From NCBI RefSeq assembly GCF_021044625.1, contig NZ_CP087999.1:1691001-1755000 (forward strand): DNA of 64,000 nucleotides, in the 5' to 3' direction. The DNA comes from Geomonas sp. RF6 (GTDB lineage Bacteria; Desulfobacterota; Desulfuromonadia; Geobacterales; Geobacteraceae). This document shows, piece by piece, positions 46,730 to 55,133 of the stretch. The notes under the pieces were generated by a model that was not told the DNA's origin, made no database searches, and was given only the letters and a program-made list of their open reading frames with translations. The position numbers and the translations under genes were made by a program. Position 1 is the stretch's first letter. Every line of letters begins with the position of its first letter.

Positions 46730-47549
46730 ATGTACCGGGTGGGGATGGGGTGCTTCCCCTCTGCCGGGCATACTGCGCGGGGGGCGCACCCATCTCCTGC
46801 CGGAACATTTCGATGAACGCGCTGAGGCTCTGGTACCCGAGATCAAATGCCACCTGAGTCACCGTCGCGCCACTGCCGAGGCGGTCGACCGCCTCCTGCA
46901 GGAGCAGCCTCCTGCGCCACCCCGCGAAGGTGAGACCAGTGTCCCGCAGGAAAAGCCGCGCCAGGGTTCGGGGGCTCGCCCCCGCCACCTTTGCCCACCC
47001 CTGGAGATCCCGGCGATCCCCCGGTTCCTTCAGAAGTGCGTCGATCACCCTCGCCAGGCGCTCGTCCCGCGCCATCGGCAGCGAGAGTTTCGTCTCTTCC
47101 GCCCGCCGAAGTTCGTCCACCAATACCTGCATAAGCCGCCAAGCTGCCGTCTCGGGCCGATACTCCTCCCCCACCTCGACGGCCCGGAGAATGAGCTCCC
47201 GCAGGAGGGGGGAGACCTTCAGCACGGCGCACGCAGGGGGCAGCACCGGTGTCACGGAGGGATCGATGAAAAGGTTACGTAGTGCCACCTCCCCGGGGAA
47301 GTAGACTTCATGGTCCACCTCGGGCGGGACCCATACCCCCTGTGACGGCGGGACAACCCAGATCGCCTCGCGTGAGACGACGCGCATGACGCCGCTGCTG
47401 GCATATATGAATTGCCCCCGCGGGTGCGCGTGGGGCGCCGCGCATCCTGCCCTGTTGACCTCCATGGCGAACGGGATCACCGGGAGTGACGCATCTATAC
47501 GGTAGCCGATCTCGATCGGCGTCAATTTTGGCAGCTTTTCGACATTCAT
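46725..47549 (-). CDS. AraC-family transcriptional regulator
   Basis: 274 residues from ATG 47549 (MNVEKLPKLTPIEIGYR). The N-terminal cupin-like domain has HAHPRGQFIYASSGVMRV and VWVPPEVDHEVYF, a likely ligand pocket. The C-terminal half carries two helix-turn-helix motifs; the second is VTQVAFDLGYQSLSAFIEMFRQEMG, the AraC signature. It is divergent from the methyltransferase gene at 47615, with 65 bp between the starts, so it may regulate that gene. The effector is unknown. Its stop codon lies inside a REP arm. Confidence 0.9.
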   Translation of the reverse strand: MNVEKLPKLTPIEIGYRIDASLPVIPFAMEVNRAGCAAPHAHPRGQFIYASSGVMRVVSREAIWVVPPSQGVWVPPEVDHEVYFPGEVALRNLFIDPSVTPVLPPACAVLKVSPLLRELILRAVEVGEEYRPETAAWRLMQVLVDELRRAEETKLSLPMARDERLARVIDALLKEPGDRRDLQGWAKVAGASPRTLARLFLRDTGLTFAGWRRRLLLQEAVDRLGSGATVTQVAFDLGYQSLSAFIEMFRQEMGAPPAQYARQRGSTPSPPGTL

Positions 47550-47614
47550 TGGCTTCTTATAGCAAGGCAGCCACGACGGAGCAAGGTATATTCGGAGCAT
47601 CAAAGGAGGGTGCC

Positions 47615-48394
47615 ATGAAGATGCAGACTGAAGAACACCGCGCGACGATAGTGGAGCAATTCTCACGGCAGGCGGTTCCTTTCGCGCAGGTACCGGGTCA
47701 TCTCGACTCCATCGGGCTCCTCATGGAGTTGGCGGAGGTTGGCGGATCGGATACGGTCCTCGATGTGGCGTGTGGCCCCGGGATCGTGGCGTGCGCCTTT
47801 GCGAAAGTCGCGGCGCACGTCACCGGTATCGACATCACACCGGCCATGATCGAGGAGGCAGAGAAGCGGCAGCGACAGGAAAGATTGAACAACATGTCGT
47901 GGGAAGTCGGCGAGGCGGTCCCTCTCCCCTTCCCCGACAATTCATTCTCCCTCGTAGTGACGAGGTACAGTTTTCACCACCTGCTTCATCCGGAACGGGC
48001 GCTGGCGGAGATGATCAGGGTATGCAGGCCGGGTGGACGGGTGCTGGTGGCCGATGTCTCTCTTGAGGCGCGCCACTCTGCACCGTACGACCGGCTGGAG
48101 GTCATGCGCGACCCGTCGCACACCCATGCCCTCACCCACGAGGAGTTTGACGCGCTCTTCCGGAGGTCGACGCTCAGGGACTGCCGCCGCAGCGCGTACG
48201 GGGTCGATATTGCGCTGGAGACGCAGCTCGCGGCCTCCTTCCCGAATCCGGGTGACAAGGAGAAGCTGCGCGAGATGGTGACGCAGGACATCGGAGTCGA
48301 CTCCTTCGGCATCAACGCCCGCTACCGCGACGGCGCCGTCTGGTACACCTGTCCCATCAGTGTCTACGTCGGACGAAAAGTACCGATCGGGTAA
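47615..48394 (+). CDS. SAM-dependent methyltransferase, UbiE/class I type
   Basis: 259 residues from ATG 47615, preceded by AAAGGAGGG. Motif I is VLDVACGPGIVACAFAKVA, motif II TGIDITPAMIEEAEKR, followed by GEAVPLPFPDNSFSLVVTRYSFHHL, characteristic of UbiE-like small-molecule methyltransferases. The substrate is unknown. It is divergent from the AraC-type regulator, and family A repeat DNA follows. Confidence 0.88.
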   Translation: MKMQTEEHRATIVEQFSRQAVPFAQVPGHLDSIGLLMELAEVGGSDTVLDVACGPGIVACAFAKVAAHVTGIDITPAMIEEAEKRQRQERLNNMSWEVGEAVPLPFPDNSFSLVVTRYSFHHLLHPERALAEMIRVCRPGGRVLVADVSLEARHSAPYDRLEVMRDPSHTHALTHEEFDALFRRSTLRDCRRSAYGVDIALETQLAASFPNPGDKEKLREMVTQDIGVDSFGINARYRDGAVWYTCPISVYVGRKVPIG

Positions 48395-48414
48395 AGTAAT
48401 AGACGCCGGAATTA

Positions 48415-48595
48415 GGGGCATCCCGGAATTCCGGGGACAGCCGGTCGGACGTCCCCTCCGCCCTTGCGGGGGAGGGACAGGGTGGGGGGAAGGTGCCACC
48501 ATTTCAGCCAGATAGCAGCTTCACCCACCCCCTGGCCCCCTCCCGTCAAGGGAGGGGGGATCTTCCTGACGCTGGCTCCCCGGCATTCCCGGAAG
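48415..48595. repeat. Family A C/G-rich element, copy 2 (inverted)
   Basis: Reverse-complement copy of 42572-42750, about 180 bp, bounded by GGCATCCCGGAATTCCGGGG at the left and GGCATTCCCGGAAGAG at the right. It includes the same conserved centre (CAGATAGCAGCTTCACCC). It fills most of the gap between the methyltransferase and glycerate kinase genes. Confidence 0.8.
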
Positions 48596-48623
48596 AGCCA
48601 AGATTTACGGGGGAACGAGAATA

Positions 48624-49937
48624 ATGGACGGTGCGCCAGACCGGGAAGTGTTAAAAAGAGTCTTCGCCGCGGCCCTCGCGGCAGTCGACCCGCGTTGCGC
48701 CCTCGGGCCGCACCTGAACGAGGTGCGGAAACTCTACCGCGGGGGGAGCTTTGATCGCCTGTTGGTGGTGGGATTCGGCAAGGGAGCGCTCCCGATGGCA
48801 CACGCCGCCGAGGAAGCTCTTCTAGACGATATCGCTGCCGGCGCAGTCATAGTGCCGCGCGGCTCCGCAGCCGGACGACTGCCGGAGAGAGTTCGGGTCC
48901 TGGAAGGGAGCCATCCCCATCCCGACGAGCATAGCGTGACGGCGAGCCGGGAGGTTGTGCAACTGCTCCAGGGAGTGGACGCGAGGACGCTCCTTCTTGT
49001 CCTTGTCTCCGGGGGAGGGTCTGCCCTATTCACCATGCCGGCTCCGGAAATCACACTGGAAGAAAAGGCAGTCACGTCGCGGCTTCTTATGGAAGCCTCT
49101 GCCGACATATTCCAGCTAAATACGGTGCGCAAGCATCTCTCCGCGGTAAAGGGAGGACAGCTGGCGGCGCTGGCACATCCGGCGCGTACTGTCGTCCTTG
49201 CTGTTTCCGACGTTCCCGGCGATCGCCCCGAGATCATAGCCTCCGGTCCGGCGTATCCCGATCCTTCCACCTTCGCCGATGCCGTCGACATCCTCGATCA
49301 TTTCGATCTGCTGGAAAAAGTGCCACCCGCTGTGAGGGATCGGCTGGTACGGGGAGCGCAGGGGCAGGTTCCCGAGACGCCGAAGCCGGAGGATCCGATC
49401 TTTGCCGCGGTGCAGACCACCATTGTGTCCACCAACCGCGACGCGAAGGATGCCGCAGCGAGTGAGGCGGCGCGCCTCGGGTTGAAGGTCCGCCTCATGG
49501 AGGAGCCGGTATGCGGCGAGGCAAGAGTGGCTGGAGAGCGACTCGCGCAACTCGCGCTGGGGGAACGGTCGCGACTGAGGCAAGGGGAACGGCTTTGCCT
49601 GGTGAGTGGCGGCGAGACTACGGTCAAGGTAACGGGGAGTGGGAAAGGTGGCCGAAATCAGGAACTCGCGCTCTCTTTTGCCATGGCTGTCGCGGGAGAG
49701 CCGGGAGTCGCGCTTCTTTCCGCCGGGACCGACGGGATAGACGGACCTACTGATGCTGCAGGGGCGATAGTAGACGGCGAGACGGTGCCGCGGGCGCGGG
49801 AGGCGGGGATGGAGCCGGAGCTATACCTGCAGAATAACGACGCCTACTCTTTTTTCGATCCGCTTGGTGCGCTTGTCAGAACGGGCCCCACCGGGACGAA
49901 TGTGATGGACCTGCAGATCGCGGTGATCTCGGGGTAA
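48624..49937 (+). CDS. Glycerate 2-kinase (MOFRL/DUF4147 family)
   Basis: Phosphorylates D-glycerate to 2-phosphoglycerate, feeding lower glycolysis. 437 residues. The N-terminal DUF4147 domain has LLVVGFGKGALPMAHAAEE and LLVLVSGGGSALFTMP. The C-terminal MOFRL domain has SGGETTVKVTGSGKGGRNQE and SAGTDGIDGPTDAAGA, both hallmarks. The start is preceded by GGGGGAACGAGAATA, an acceptable site. No neighbouring glyoxylate or tartronate genes are seen. Confidence 0.93.
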   Translation: MDGAPDREVLKRVFAAALAAVDPRCALGPHLNEVRKLYRGGSFDRLLVVGFGKGALPMAHAAEEALLDDIAAGAVIVPRGSAAGRLPERVRVLEGSHPHPDEHSVTASREVVQLLQGVDARTLLLVLVSGGGSALFTMPAPEITLEEKAVTSRLLMEASADIFQLNTVRKHLSAVKGGQLAALAHPARTVVLAVSDVPGDRPEIIASGPAYPDPSTFADAVDILDHFDLLEKVPPAVRDRLVRGAQGQVPETPKPEDPIFAAVQTTIVSTNRDAKDAAASEAARLGLKVRLMEEPVCGEARVAGERLAQLALGERSRLRQGERLCLVSGGETTVKVTGSGKGGRNQELALSFAMAVAGEPGVALLSAGTDGIDGPTDAAGAIVDGETVPRAREAGMEPELYLQNNDAYSFFDPLGALVRTGPTGTNVMDLQIAVISG

Positions 49938-49996
49938 GGCCTCCTGCATAAGGAGAATCGGCGACGGTCCAGGACATCTCAACTCCGTCGGCATTG

Positions 49997-50104
49997 CGTC
50001 CCTCCCCTTTCAAGGGGGAGGACAGGAGGGGGATGGGGTTCAGCTCACTCACCGACTTCTACCCCATCCCCACCCTGTCCCTCCCCTTGAAAGGGAGGGG
50101 ACGC
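49997..50104. repeat. Family B C/G-rich inverted-repeat element, copy 2
   Basis: Same arms and orientation as 42774-42883 but with a different centre (CAGCTCACTCACCGACTTCT). It is located downstream of the glycerate kinase gene. Confidence 0.8.
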
Positions 50105-50157
50105 TTGGGCGCCTGATGTTCATAGGTGAACCAATTACGAGCGTTGTCGCGAGAACC

Positions 50158-50190
50158 TGCCGGAAACGCTGCGCTTATTCCGGCCTACAA
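50158..50190. repeat. REP-like palindrome, single copy
   Basis: TGCCGGAAACGCTGCGC followed by TTATTCCGGCCTACAA, nearly identical to 1579-1613. It lies between the convergent glycerate kinase and quinone reductase genes. Confidence 0.85.
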
Positions 50191-50216
50191 CTGCTCCCCC
50201 TTTCCTCTCGCGCGCA

Positions 50217-51176
50217 TCACGGCACCAGCACGATCTTCCCGAAGGTGCTCTTCTCCATCACCAGATGATGCGCCTGCGCCGCTTCGGAGAGCGGCAACTC
50301 CTTGCTTACCACGGGGCGCAACGTCCCGCTTTCCAGCCCCGCCCGAAAAGCCGCATGCATCTCCTGGTGCTCCCGCTCGGTGGCATTGAAGAGGGTGATC
50401 CCCATGACCGCGCTTTCCCGCTTCATCAGGTCTCGCGGGTCGATCTCCACGCGGCCCCGGCTCCCGACCACGACCACCCTCCCCCCCTGGGCGAGCGCGC
50501 CCAGGTCCTCTCCGAGATTGACGTTGGCGAGCATCTCCAGTATCACGTCGAGGCCCCTGCCGCACGTCTTCTCCGCAAGCTGCCGGAGGTGGCCGGGGGC
50601 ATGGTGGTCGATGACCTCGTGAGCCCCCTGCTCCAGTACGAGGCGCCTCCCCTCCTCGCTCCCCGCAGTGGCGAGGACCCAAAGGCCCGCCCCCCTCGCC
50701 AGCTGTACTGCGGCTATGCCTACCCCGCCGCTGGCGCCATGAACGAGAACCGTCTCTCCACCCTTTGCCTGTGCTTTCTGAAAAAGGGCGCGGTACGCAG
50801 CACCGTACGGCACTCCGATTGCCGCCCCTTGGGCAAAGCTGATCCGGTCCGGAAGAGGATGGGTCTGGAACTCGTTGCAGAGCACCTTTTCGGCATACGT
50901 TCCGCTGATGCAGAACGCGACGTACACCCGCTCTCCCACCTTGCGGTGACGCACCCCTTCACCGACTGCTTCGATTATCCCTGCGCCGTCTATCCCGGGG
51001 GTAAAGGGGAAAGGAACCTCGCCGTAAATTCCGCTCCGGATGTAGGTATCGACCGGATTTACCCCCGCCGCCGCAACCTTCACCACCACCTGCCCCGGTC
51101 CGGGGTGGGGATCCGGAAGGTCCGCCAGCTTCATGATCTCCGGCTCTCCGAAGCTTCCAATCGCTATCCCTTTCAT
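50217..51176 (-). CDS. NADPH:quinone reductase-like zinc-free MDR oxidoreductase
   Basis: 319 residues from ATG 51176, with GGAGG upstream. The medium-chain dehydrogenase/reductase layout is clear: GQVVVKVAAAGVNPVDTYIRSG, then the NAD(P) loop LVHGASGGVGIAAVQLA near 140. The catalytic-zinc Cys/His set is absent, matching the quinone oxidoreductase (Qor) group. Cytosolic. The true substrate is not evident. No operon partner. Confidence 0.88.
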   Translation of the reverse strand: MKGIAIGSFGEPEIMKLADLPDPHPGPGQVVVKVAAAGVNPVDTYIRSGIYGEVPFPFTPGIDGAGIIEAVGEGVRHRKVGERVYVAFCISGTYAEKVLCNEFQTHPLPDRISFAQGAAIGVPYGAAYRALFQKAQAKGGETVLVHGASGGVGIAAVQLARGAGLWVLATAGSEEGRRLVLEQGAHEVIDHHAPGHLRQLAEKTCGRGLDVILEMLANVNLGEDLGALAQGGRVVVVGSRGRVEIDPRDLMKRESAVMGITLFNATEREHQEMHAAFRAGLESGTLRPVVSKELPLSEAAQAHHLVMEKSTFGKIVLVP

Positions 51177-51468
51177 ACGCCCTCCTTGCGTTCCGCCTTT
51201 TCTGCTCGCGTTCGAGGCCAACTTCAGTATACCAGCCGCTCCTCCCCCCTCAATTAATGTGTAAACAGGCCTTTCGGAAGATTTTTCACATGCGGCGATT
51301 GCAGTCCCACGCCAGTGTGTAAAGATTCAGGTACTGCGAAGCCCCGCCCCATGCGGCACCACGAGGGAAAGGACTGCAGAGGGAACCGCTCCCCCGGATC
51401 CCCCTCCGGACTTTCCGGATGCAAAGGGGACGCTGACACTTCAATGCAATGATAAAGGACGGGACCTG

Positions 51469-52011
51469 ATGCGGATCTCCTCAATCCTCGCCTTCTCGGC
51501 GCTTATCGCCGCATTTCCTCTCGCTCTCTCCGCACATGCCGATCCCGGCTGGAAGATGGCCGGTGTCAGGGCAGGGCTGTCCGCGACGTCGCACTACACC
51601 TACTACCACGAGTACGAGGCCTTCACCGTCTTCGAGACCCCTCTCAGCTGGCGCTCCGCTGGCGGCTGGGGACTCACCACGCGGGTGGAGGGCTCGGCGG
51701 GCGCCCTGCACAGCCAAGGTGTGGATGCCTTCATCGGGATGGTGGGGCCGGACTTTGCCGTGGACAAGAAGGGGATACCGCTGGAGCTGAATGCCGGGCT
51801 CAACTTAGCCTTCCTCAGCACGGCGCATTTCGGCAGGGACAACTTCGAAGGTAACCTGCAGTTCGCATCCCACATCGGCGTGAACTTTCGCTTCACCGAC
51901 CTGCTGGGAATCGGGTACCGCTTCCAGCACATGTCCAACGGCAACCTCTACGGCGGGAACAACCAAGGGCTGAACCTGCACATGGCCAGCCTGATCTTCT
52001 ATCTGGACTAA
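51469..52011 (+). CDS. PagL-like outer-membrane lipid A deacylase candidate
   Basis: 180 residues with a signal peptide (MRISSILAFSALIAAFPLALSAHA). The mature part has alternating beta strands and near the end GIGYRFQHMSNGNLYGGNNQGLNLHM. This holds the PagL His-x-Ser pair (His154, Ser156) and the usual NxGxN pattern, then an ending FYLD. PagL removes the 3-O acyl chain of lipid A. I could not place the third catalytic (Glu) residue with certainty. Transcribed alone. Confidence 0.7.
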   Translation: MRISSILAFSALIAAFPLALSAHADPGWKMAGVRAGLSATSHYTYYHEYEAFTVFETPLSWRSAGGWGLTTRVEGSAGALHSQGVDAFIGMVGPDFAVDKKGIPLELNAGLNLAFLSTAHFGRDNFEGNLQFASHIGVNFRFTDLLGIGYRFQHMSNGNLYGGNNQGLNLHMASLIFYLD

Positions 52012-52096
52012 TACCGGTGGCGGCGGCCGTCACCACTTCCTATTTCATGGCGAGCTTCTCGCCCATCAAACGCGGCAGTCCCGCATGGAGGTGCCT

Positions 52097-53098
52097 ATGG
52101 AATCGCAAACCTTTCGAGCCCTGGTGGCAGAAGAGAGCGCGCCGGGGCAGTTCACCCGCCACCTGCGCAGCAGGCGGACAGATGAGCTCCCGGAAGGGGC
52201 CCTCCTGGTCAGGGTGCAATTCTCCTCCCTCAACTACAAGGATGCCCTTTCCGCCATGGGACGCCCCGGCGTCACGAAGCGCTACCCCCACACCCCGGGG
52301 ATCGACGCCGCGGGGGAAGTCGTCTCCTGCGCCGACGGGGCCTTCAACCCCGGCGACCAGGTCATCGTCACCGGCTACGATCTGGGGATGAACACTCCCG
52401 GCGGTTTCGGACAGTTCATCAGGGTCCCTTCCTCCTGGGGAGTGAAGCTTCCGAAAGGGCTCACGGCAAAGCAGAGCATGATTCTTGGCACCGCAGGGCT
52501 CACGGCGGGTCTCTCCCTGCACCGGCTCCTCGCCTCCGGGATGACACCGCGCCGTGGGGAGATGGTGGTGACGGGCGCCACCGGCGGCGTCGGGAGTATA
52601 GCCGTCGAGCTCCTTTCCCGGGCGGGGTTCGAGGTCGTCGCGGTCACCGGGAAGCAGTCGGAGACGGGCTTTCTGCGCCACCTCGGTGCGAAGGAGGTGG
52701 TTGGCCGCACCGAGATCCTCGAGGGCGCCCAGAGACCCCTTATGACGGAACGGTGGGGTGGCGCGGTCGATGTCGTCGGCGGCGAGATCCTGTCGGCGGT
52801 GATCAGGTCGACCCGCTACGGCGGGGTGGTGACCTGCTGCGGCCTCGCCGGGTCGGCCGAGCTTCCCCTGAACGTCTACCCCTTCATCCTGCGGGGGATC
52901 ACCCTCGCCGGCATCGACTCGGCACAGTGCCCGGCGAAACTGCGGGAAGAGGTCTGGCAGAAGCTCGCCGGGCCGTGGAAGCCGCACGAGATCCTGGAGA
53001 GTGCCTCTTCCTGCACGCTCGAGTCCCTCGAGGAGAAGTTCCCCGCCATCCTCGACGGGAAGCTGCGCGGCAGGACCGTCGTGCAGCTGCCGGGGTAA
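52097..53098 (+). CDS. YhdH/AcuI-type quinone oxidoreductase (acrylyl-CoA reductase family)
   Basis: 333 residues from ATG 52097, with AGG upstream; an ATG at 52085 is an alternative. It matches the YhdH/AcuI subgroup of zinc-free MDR enzymes: FRALVAEE, VQFSSLNYKDALSAMG, PHTPGIDAAG, GTAGLTAGLSLHRLL and VTGATGGVGSIAVELLSRAGF. Characterised members reduce acryloyl-CoA to propionyl-CoA with NADPH. Whether that is the role here is inference. Confidence 0.88.
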   Translation: MESQTFRALVAEESAPGQFTRHLRSRRTDELPEGALLVRVQFSSLNYKDALSAMGRPGVTKRYPHTPGIDAAGEVVSCADGAFNPGDQVIVTGYDLGMNTPGGFGQFIRVPSSWGVKLPKGLTAKQSMILGTAGLTAGLSLHRLLASGMTPRRGEMVVTGATGGVGSIAVELLSRAGFEVVAVTGKQSETGFLRHLGAKEVVGRTEILEGAQRPLMTERWGGAVDVVGGEILSAVIRSTRYGGVVTCCGLAGSAELPLNVYPFILRGITLAGIDSAQCPAKLREEVWQKLAGPWKPHEILESASSCTLESLEEKFPAILDGKLRGRTVVQLPG

Positions 53099-53287
53099 AA
53101 AGGGCGCCATCCTTCTTTGCTGTTGACATTGCCGCTCCGTGAATCTAGATTACCGCCTGAAAATTGGCGGGGTTGCACCGGTGAGATCTCCCGCTTGCTC
53201 ATTAAAGAAGGCGCCGCCCCTGCGATCAAGGCAGCGGCGGCGCCTCCTCTTGTGGCTCACCGCACCTGGATTCCGGAGGAACGGAAG

Positions 53288-54472
53288 ATGAAGCTTGGCG
53301 AGTTGCTGGTACGGGCGGGGAAGATATCCCCGGCCCAGCTTGAGGAGACCCTGAAAGGGCAGGTCATTTTCGGAGGGAAACTCGGTACCAACCTGGTGGA
53401 GATGGGGTATCTGGAAGAGAAGGATCTTGCGGATTTTCTGAGCCAGAAGACCGGCGTCCCCCCCGCCCACCCCGAACAGATCATGAATATCTCCGCGGAG
53501 GTGAAGAAGATCCTCCCCGCCGAGACGGTGAAGAAGCACCGGGTCGTCCCGGTAGAGCTGCAAAATCGCAAGCTTCTTCTCGCCATGGGGAACCCCTCCG
53601 ACTTCGCCACCATCGACGAGATATCCTTTCTCACCGGCTACATCGTGAAGCCCCTCGTCACCCCCGAACTGCGCCTTTTGAGCGCCATGGAGAAGCATTA
53701 CGACATCCGGCGGGAAATGCGCTACATAAGCGTCTCCGGAGGTGGCAGGGCTTCCCGGCGTGCGGGTGCTCCCCCCTCCTTCCAGGAAGAGCAGATCAAG
53801 CAAAAGGTCGCACCGCCGAAGCCGAAGGAGGCACACCTCGCAGAGGAAGAGATCCTCGATCTCCCTCCCCTCTCCGAGTACCTCGGCGATGACGATGACG
53901 CGGCGCTGGAGCTCACCCCTCTCGATCTCGCGCCCTTTGATGCGGCTCCTCCCCCGCCGGCGCCCGTCCCGGTCGAGAAGACGCAGGGGTACACCGTCGA
54001 GGAGGTGCTCACAGGGCTCTCGGAGGCACGCGACCGGGACGACATAGCGAGGCTCCTGGTGCACCACACCGCGCAGCGCTTCGAGGCGAGCGCGCTCTTC
54101 CTGATAAAGGGGGAAAAGGGGTCGGGGTGGCTGGCGCGGCGACGCACCGAAGAAGTCGCCGGTTTCGACGCGCTGGAGATCAGGATGGACGAGCCGTCCG
54201 TCCTGAAGACGGTGGTGGAGCAGCGCTCCTTCCACCTGGGGCCGCTCCCGATATCACCGGCAAACGGGAGGATCGCAACCACCCTCGGCGCCCAGCGCGC
54301 CCACACACTCCTCATCCCGCTCATGCTGATGGGACGTGTCGTCGCCGTCCTCTATGTGCAGGGTGAGCCGGTGCAACTGGGGAAGGAGTTGCCCCCCCTG
54401 CAGAAACTGGTGGCAAAAGCTTCACTGGCATTCGAGATCCTCATACTCAAAGCAAAGATCCTCGCGCCGTAG
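53288..54472 (+). CDS. MshEN and GAF domain protein
   Basis: 394 residues from MKLGELLVRAGKISPAQL; the ATG at 53288 has CGGAGGA upstream. The first ~150 residues are an MshEN/GspE-N domain (LGTNLVEMGYLEEKDLADFLSQ), known in other proteins to bind cyclic di-GMP or ATPase partners. A Pro/acidic linker (about 170-260) leads to a GAF domain (TAQRFEASALFLIKGEKGSGW, LLIPLMLMGRVVAVLYVQG). There is no ATPase or output domain, so it is probably a sensor or adaptor. It lies directly upstream of the complex I promoter. Confidence 0.75.
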   Translation: MKLGELLVRAGKISPAQLEETLKGQVIFGGKLGTNLVEMGYLEEKDLADFLSQKTGVPPAHPEQIMNISAEVKKILPAETVKKHRVVPVELQNRKLLLAMGNPSDFATIDEISFLTGYIVKPLVTPELRLLSAMEKHYDIRREMRYISVSGGGRASRRAGAPPSFQEEQIKQKVAPPKPKEAHLAEEEILDLPPLSEYLGDDDDAALELTPLDLAPFDAAPPPPAPVPVEKTQGYTVEEVLTGLSEARDRDDIARLLVHHTAQRFEASALFLIKGEKGSGWLARRRTEEVAGFDALEIRMDEPSVLKTVVEQRSFHLGPLPISPANGRIATTLGAQRAHTLLIPLMLMGRVVAVLYVQGEPVQLGKELPPLQKLVAKASLAFEILILKAKILAP

Positions 54473-54528
54473 AAACTCGAGCTTTTCTCTCACTGCAAAA
54501 AAAATTAACGATACCCTCTTACTTTTTA

Positions 54529-54556
54529 TTGACAGAAAACGCTGCTACGCTACATT
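54529..54556 (+). promoter_or_regulatory. Sigma-70-like promoter of the nuo operon
   Basis: TTGACA (54529-54534) and TACATT (54551-54556) are 16 bp apart, about 40 bp ahead of the nuoA start. Confidence 0.7.
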
Positions 54557-54597
54557 AGACAACGTGTTTAAGACCTTCACCCAGATGAAAGGTTCTT

Positions 54598-55041
54598 ATG
54601 CCGGTAAGCGCACAGCAAACAGATCTTATCTCTCTGGCCGTCTATACCTTTCTGGCGGTCGTCATCATTAGCGCGCTTCTTTCCGCTGCCTATTTTCTCG
54701 GCTCCGGGAAAAGCGCCCCCAGCAAGACCGCGCCGTATGAATCGGGCATAGCGCCGACCGGCAGCGCCAACCAGGCCTCGCAAGTCCCCTTCTATCTCGT
54801 TGCCATATTTTTCATAGTCTTCGACGTCGAGGGCGCCTTCATCTTCACCTGGGGAACCGCGTGGGACCTCCTGGGGATCCCCGGGCTGGTCCACATGACC
54901 GTTTTCATCGCAGTCCTCCTTCTCGGTCTCGCCTGGCTCTGGATCAAGGGGGGGCTGGACTGGGGCCCCTCCGCCGGCCGCGCCGTGGGGACTCCTGGCG
55001 CAAGCCTGAAACACCGTGAAATGCCGCTGAAGGAAGGGTAG
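54598..55041 (+). CDS. nuoA: NADH-quinone oxidoreductase subunit A
   Basis: Membrane subunit near the quinone site of complex I. 147 residues. Three membrane helices: about 14-36, 66-88 and 98-118. The conserved loop reads APYESGIAPTGSANQ, then FYLVAIFFIVFDVEGAF. The C-terminus is extended by about 25 hydrophilic residues compared with E. coli. First gene of the operon. Confidence 0.94.
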   Translation: MPVSAQQTDLISLAVYTFLAVVIISALLSAAYFLGSGKSAPSKTAPYESGIAPTGSANQASQVPFYLVAIFFIVFDVEGAFIFTWGTAWDLLGIPGLVHMTVFIAVLLLGLAWLWIKGGLDWGPSAGRAVGTPGASLKHREMPLKEG

Positions 55042-55133
55042 CCGCCTTGTAGACATACCATCTTCCCAATCGAGCACCTGCGTGCTCTTCGTCATCAGTC
55101 TCCAAGCTTCACTTCAGTTTCACTGGAGTCGCC

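Noticed and set aside
42566-50104. Possible CRISPR array because of repeated C/G-rich units
   Set aside because: Units are irregularly spaced, found in both orientations, far apart and between ordinary genes; no spacer pattern and no cas gene.
53150-53287. Possible riboswitch ahead of the MshEN/GAF gene, where GC-rich pairing is visible
   Set aside because: I could not match the conserved core of any known cyclic di-GMP riboswitch class by eye, so I do not call one.
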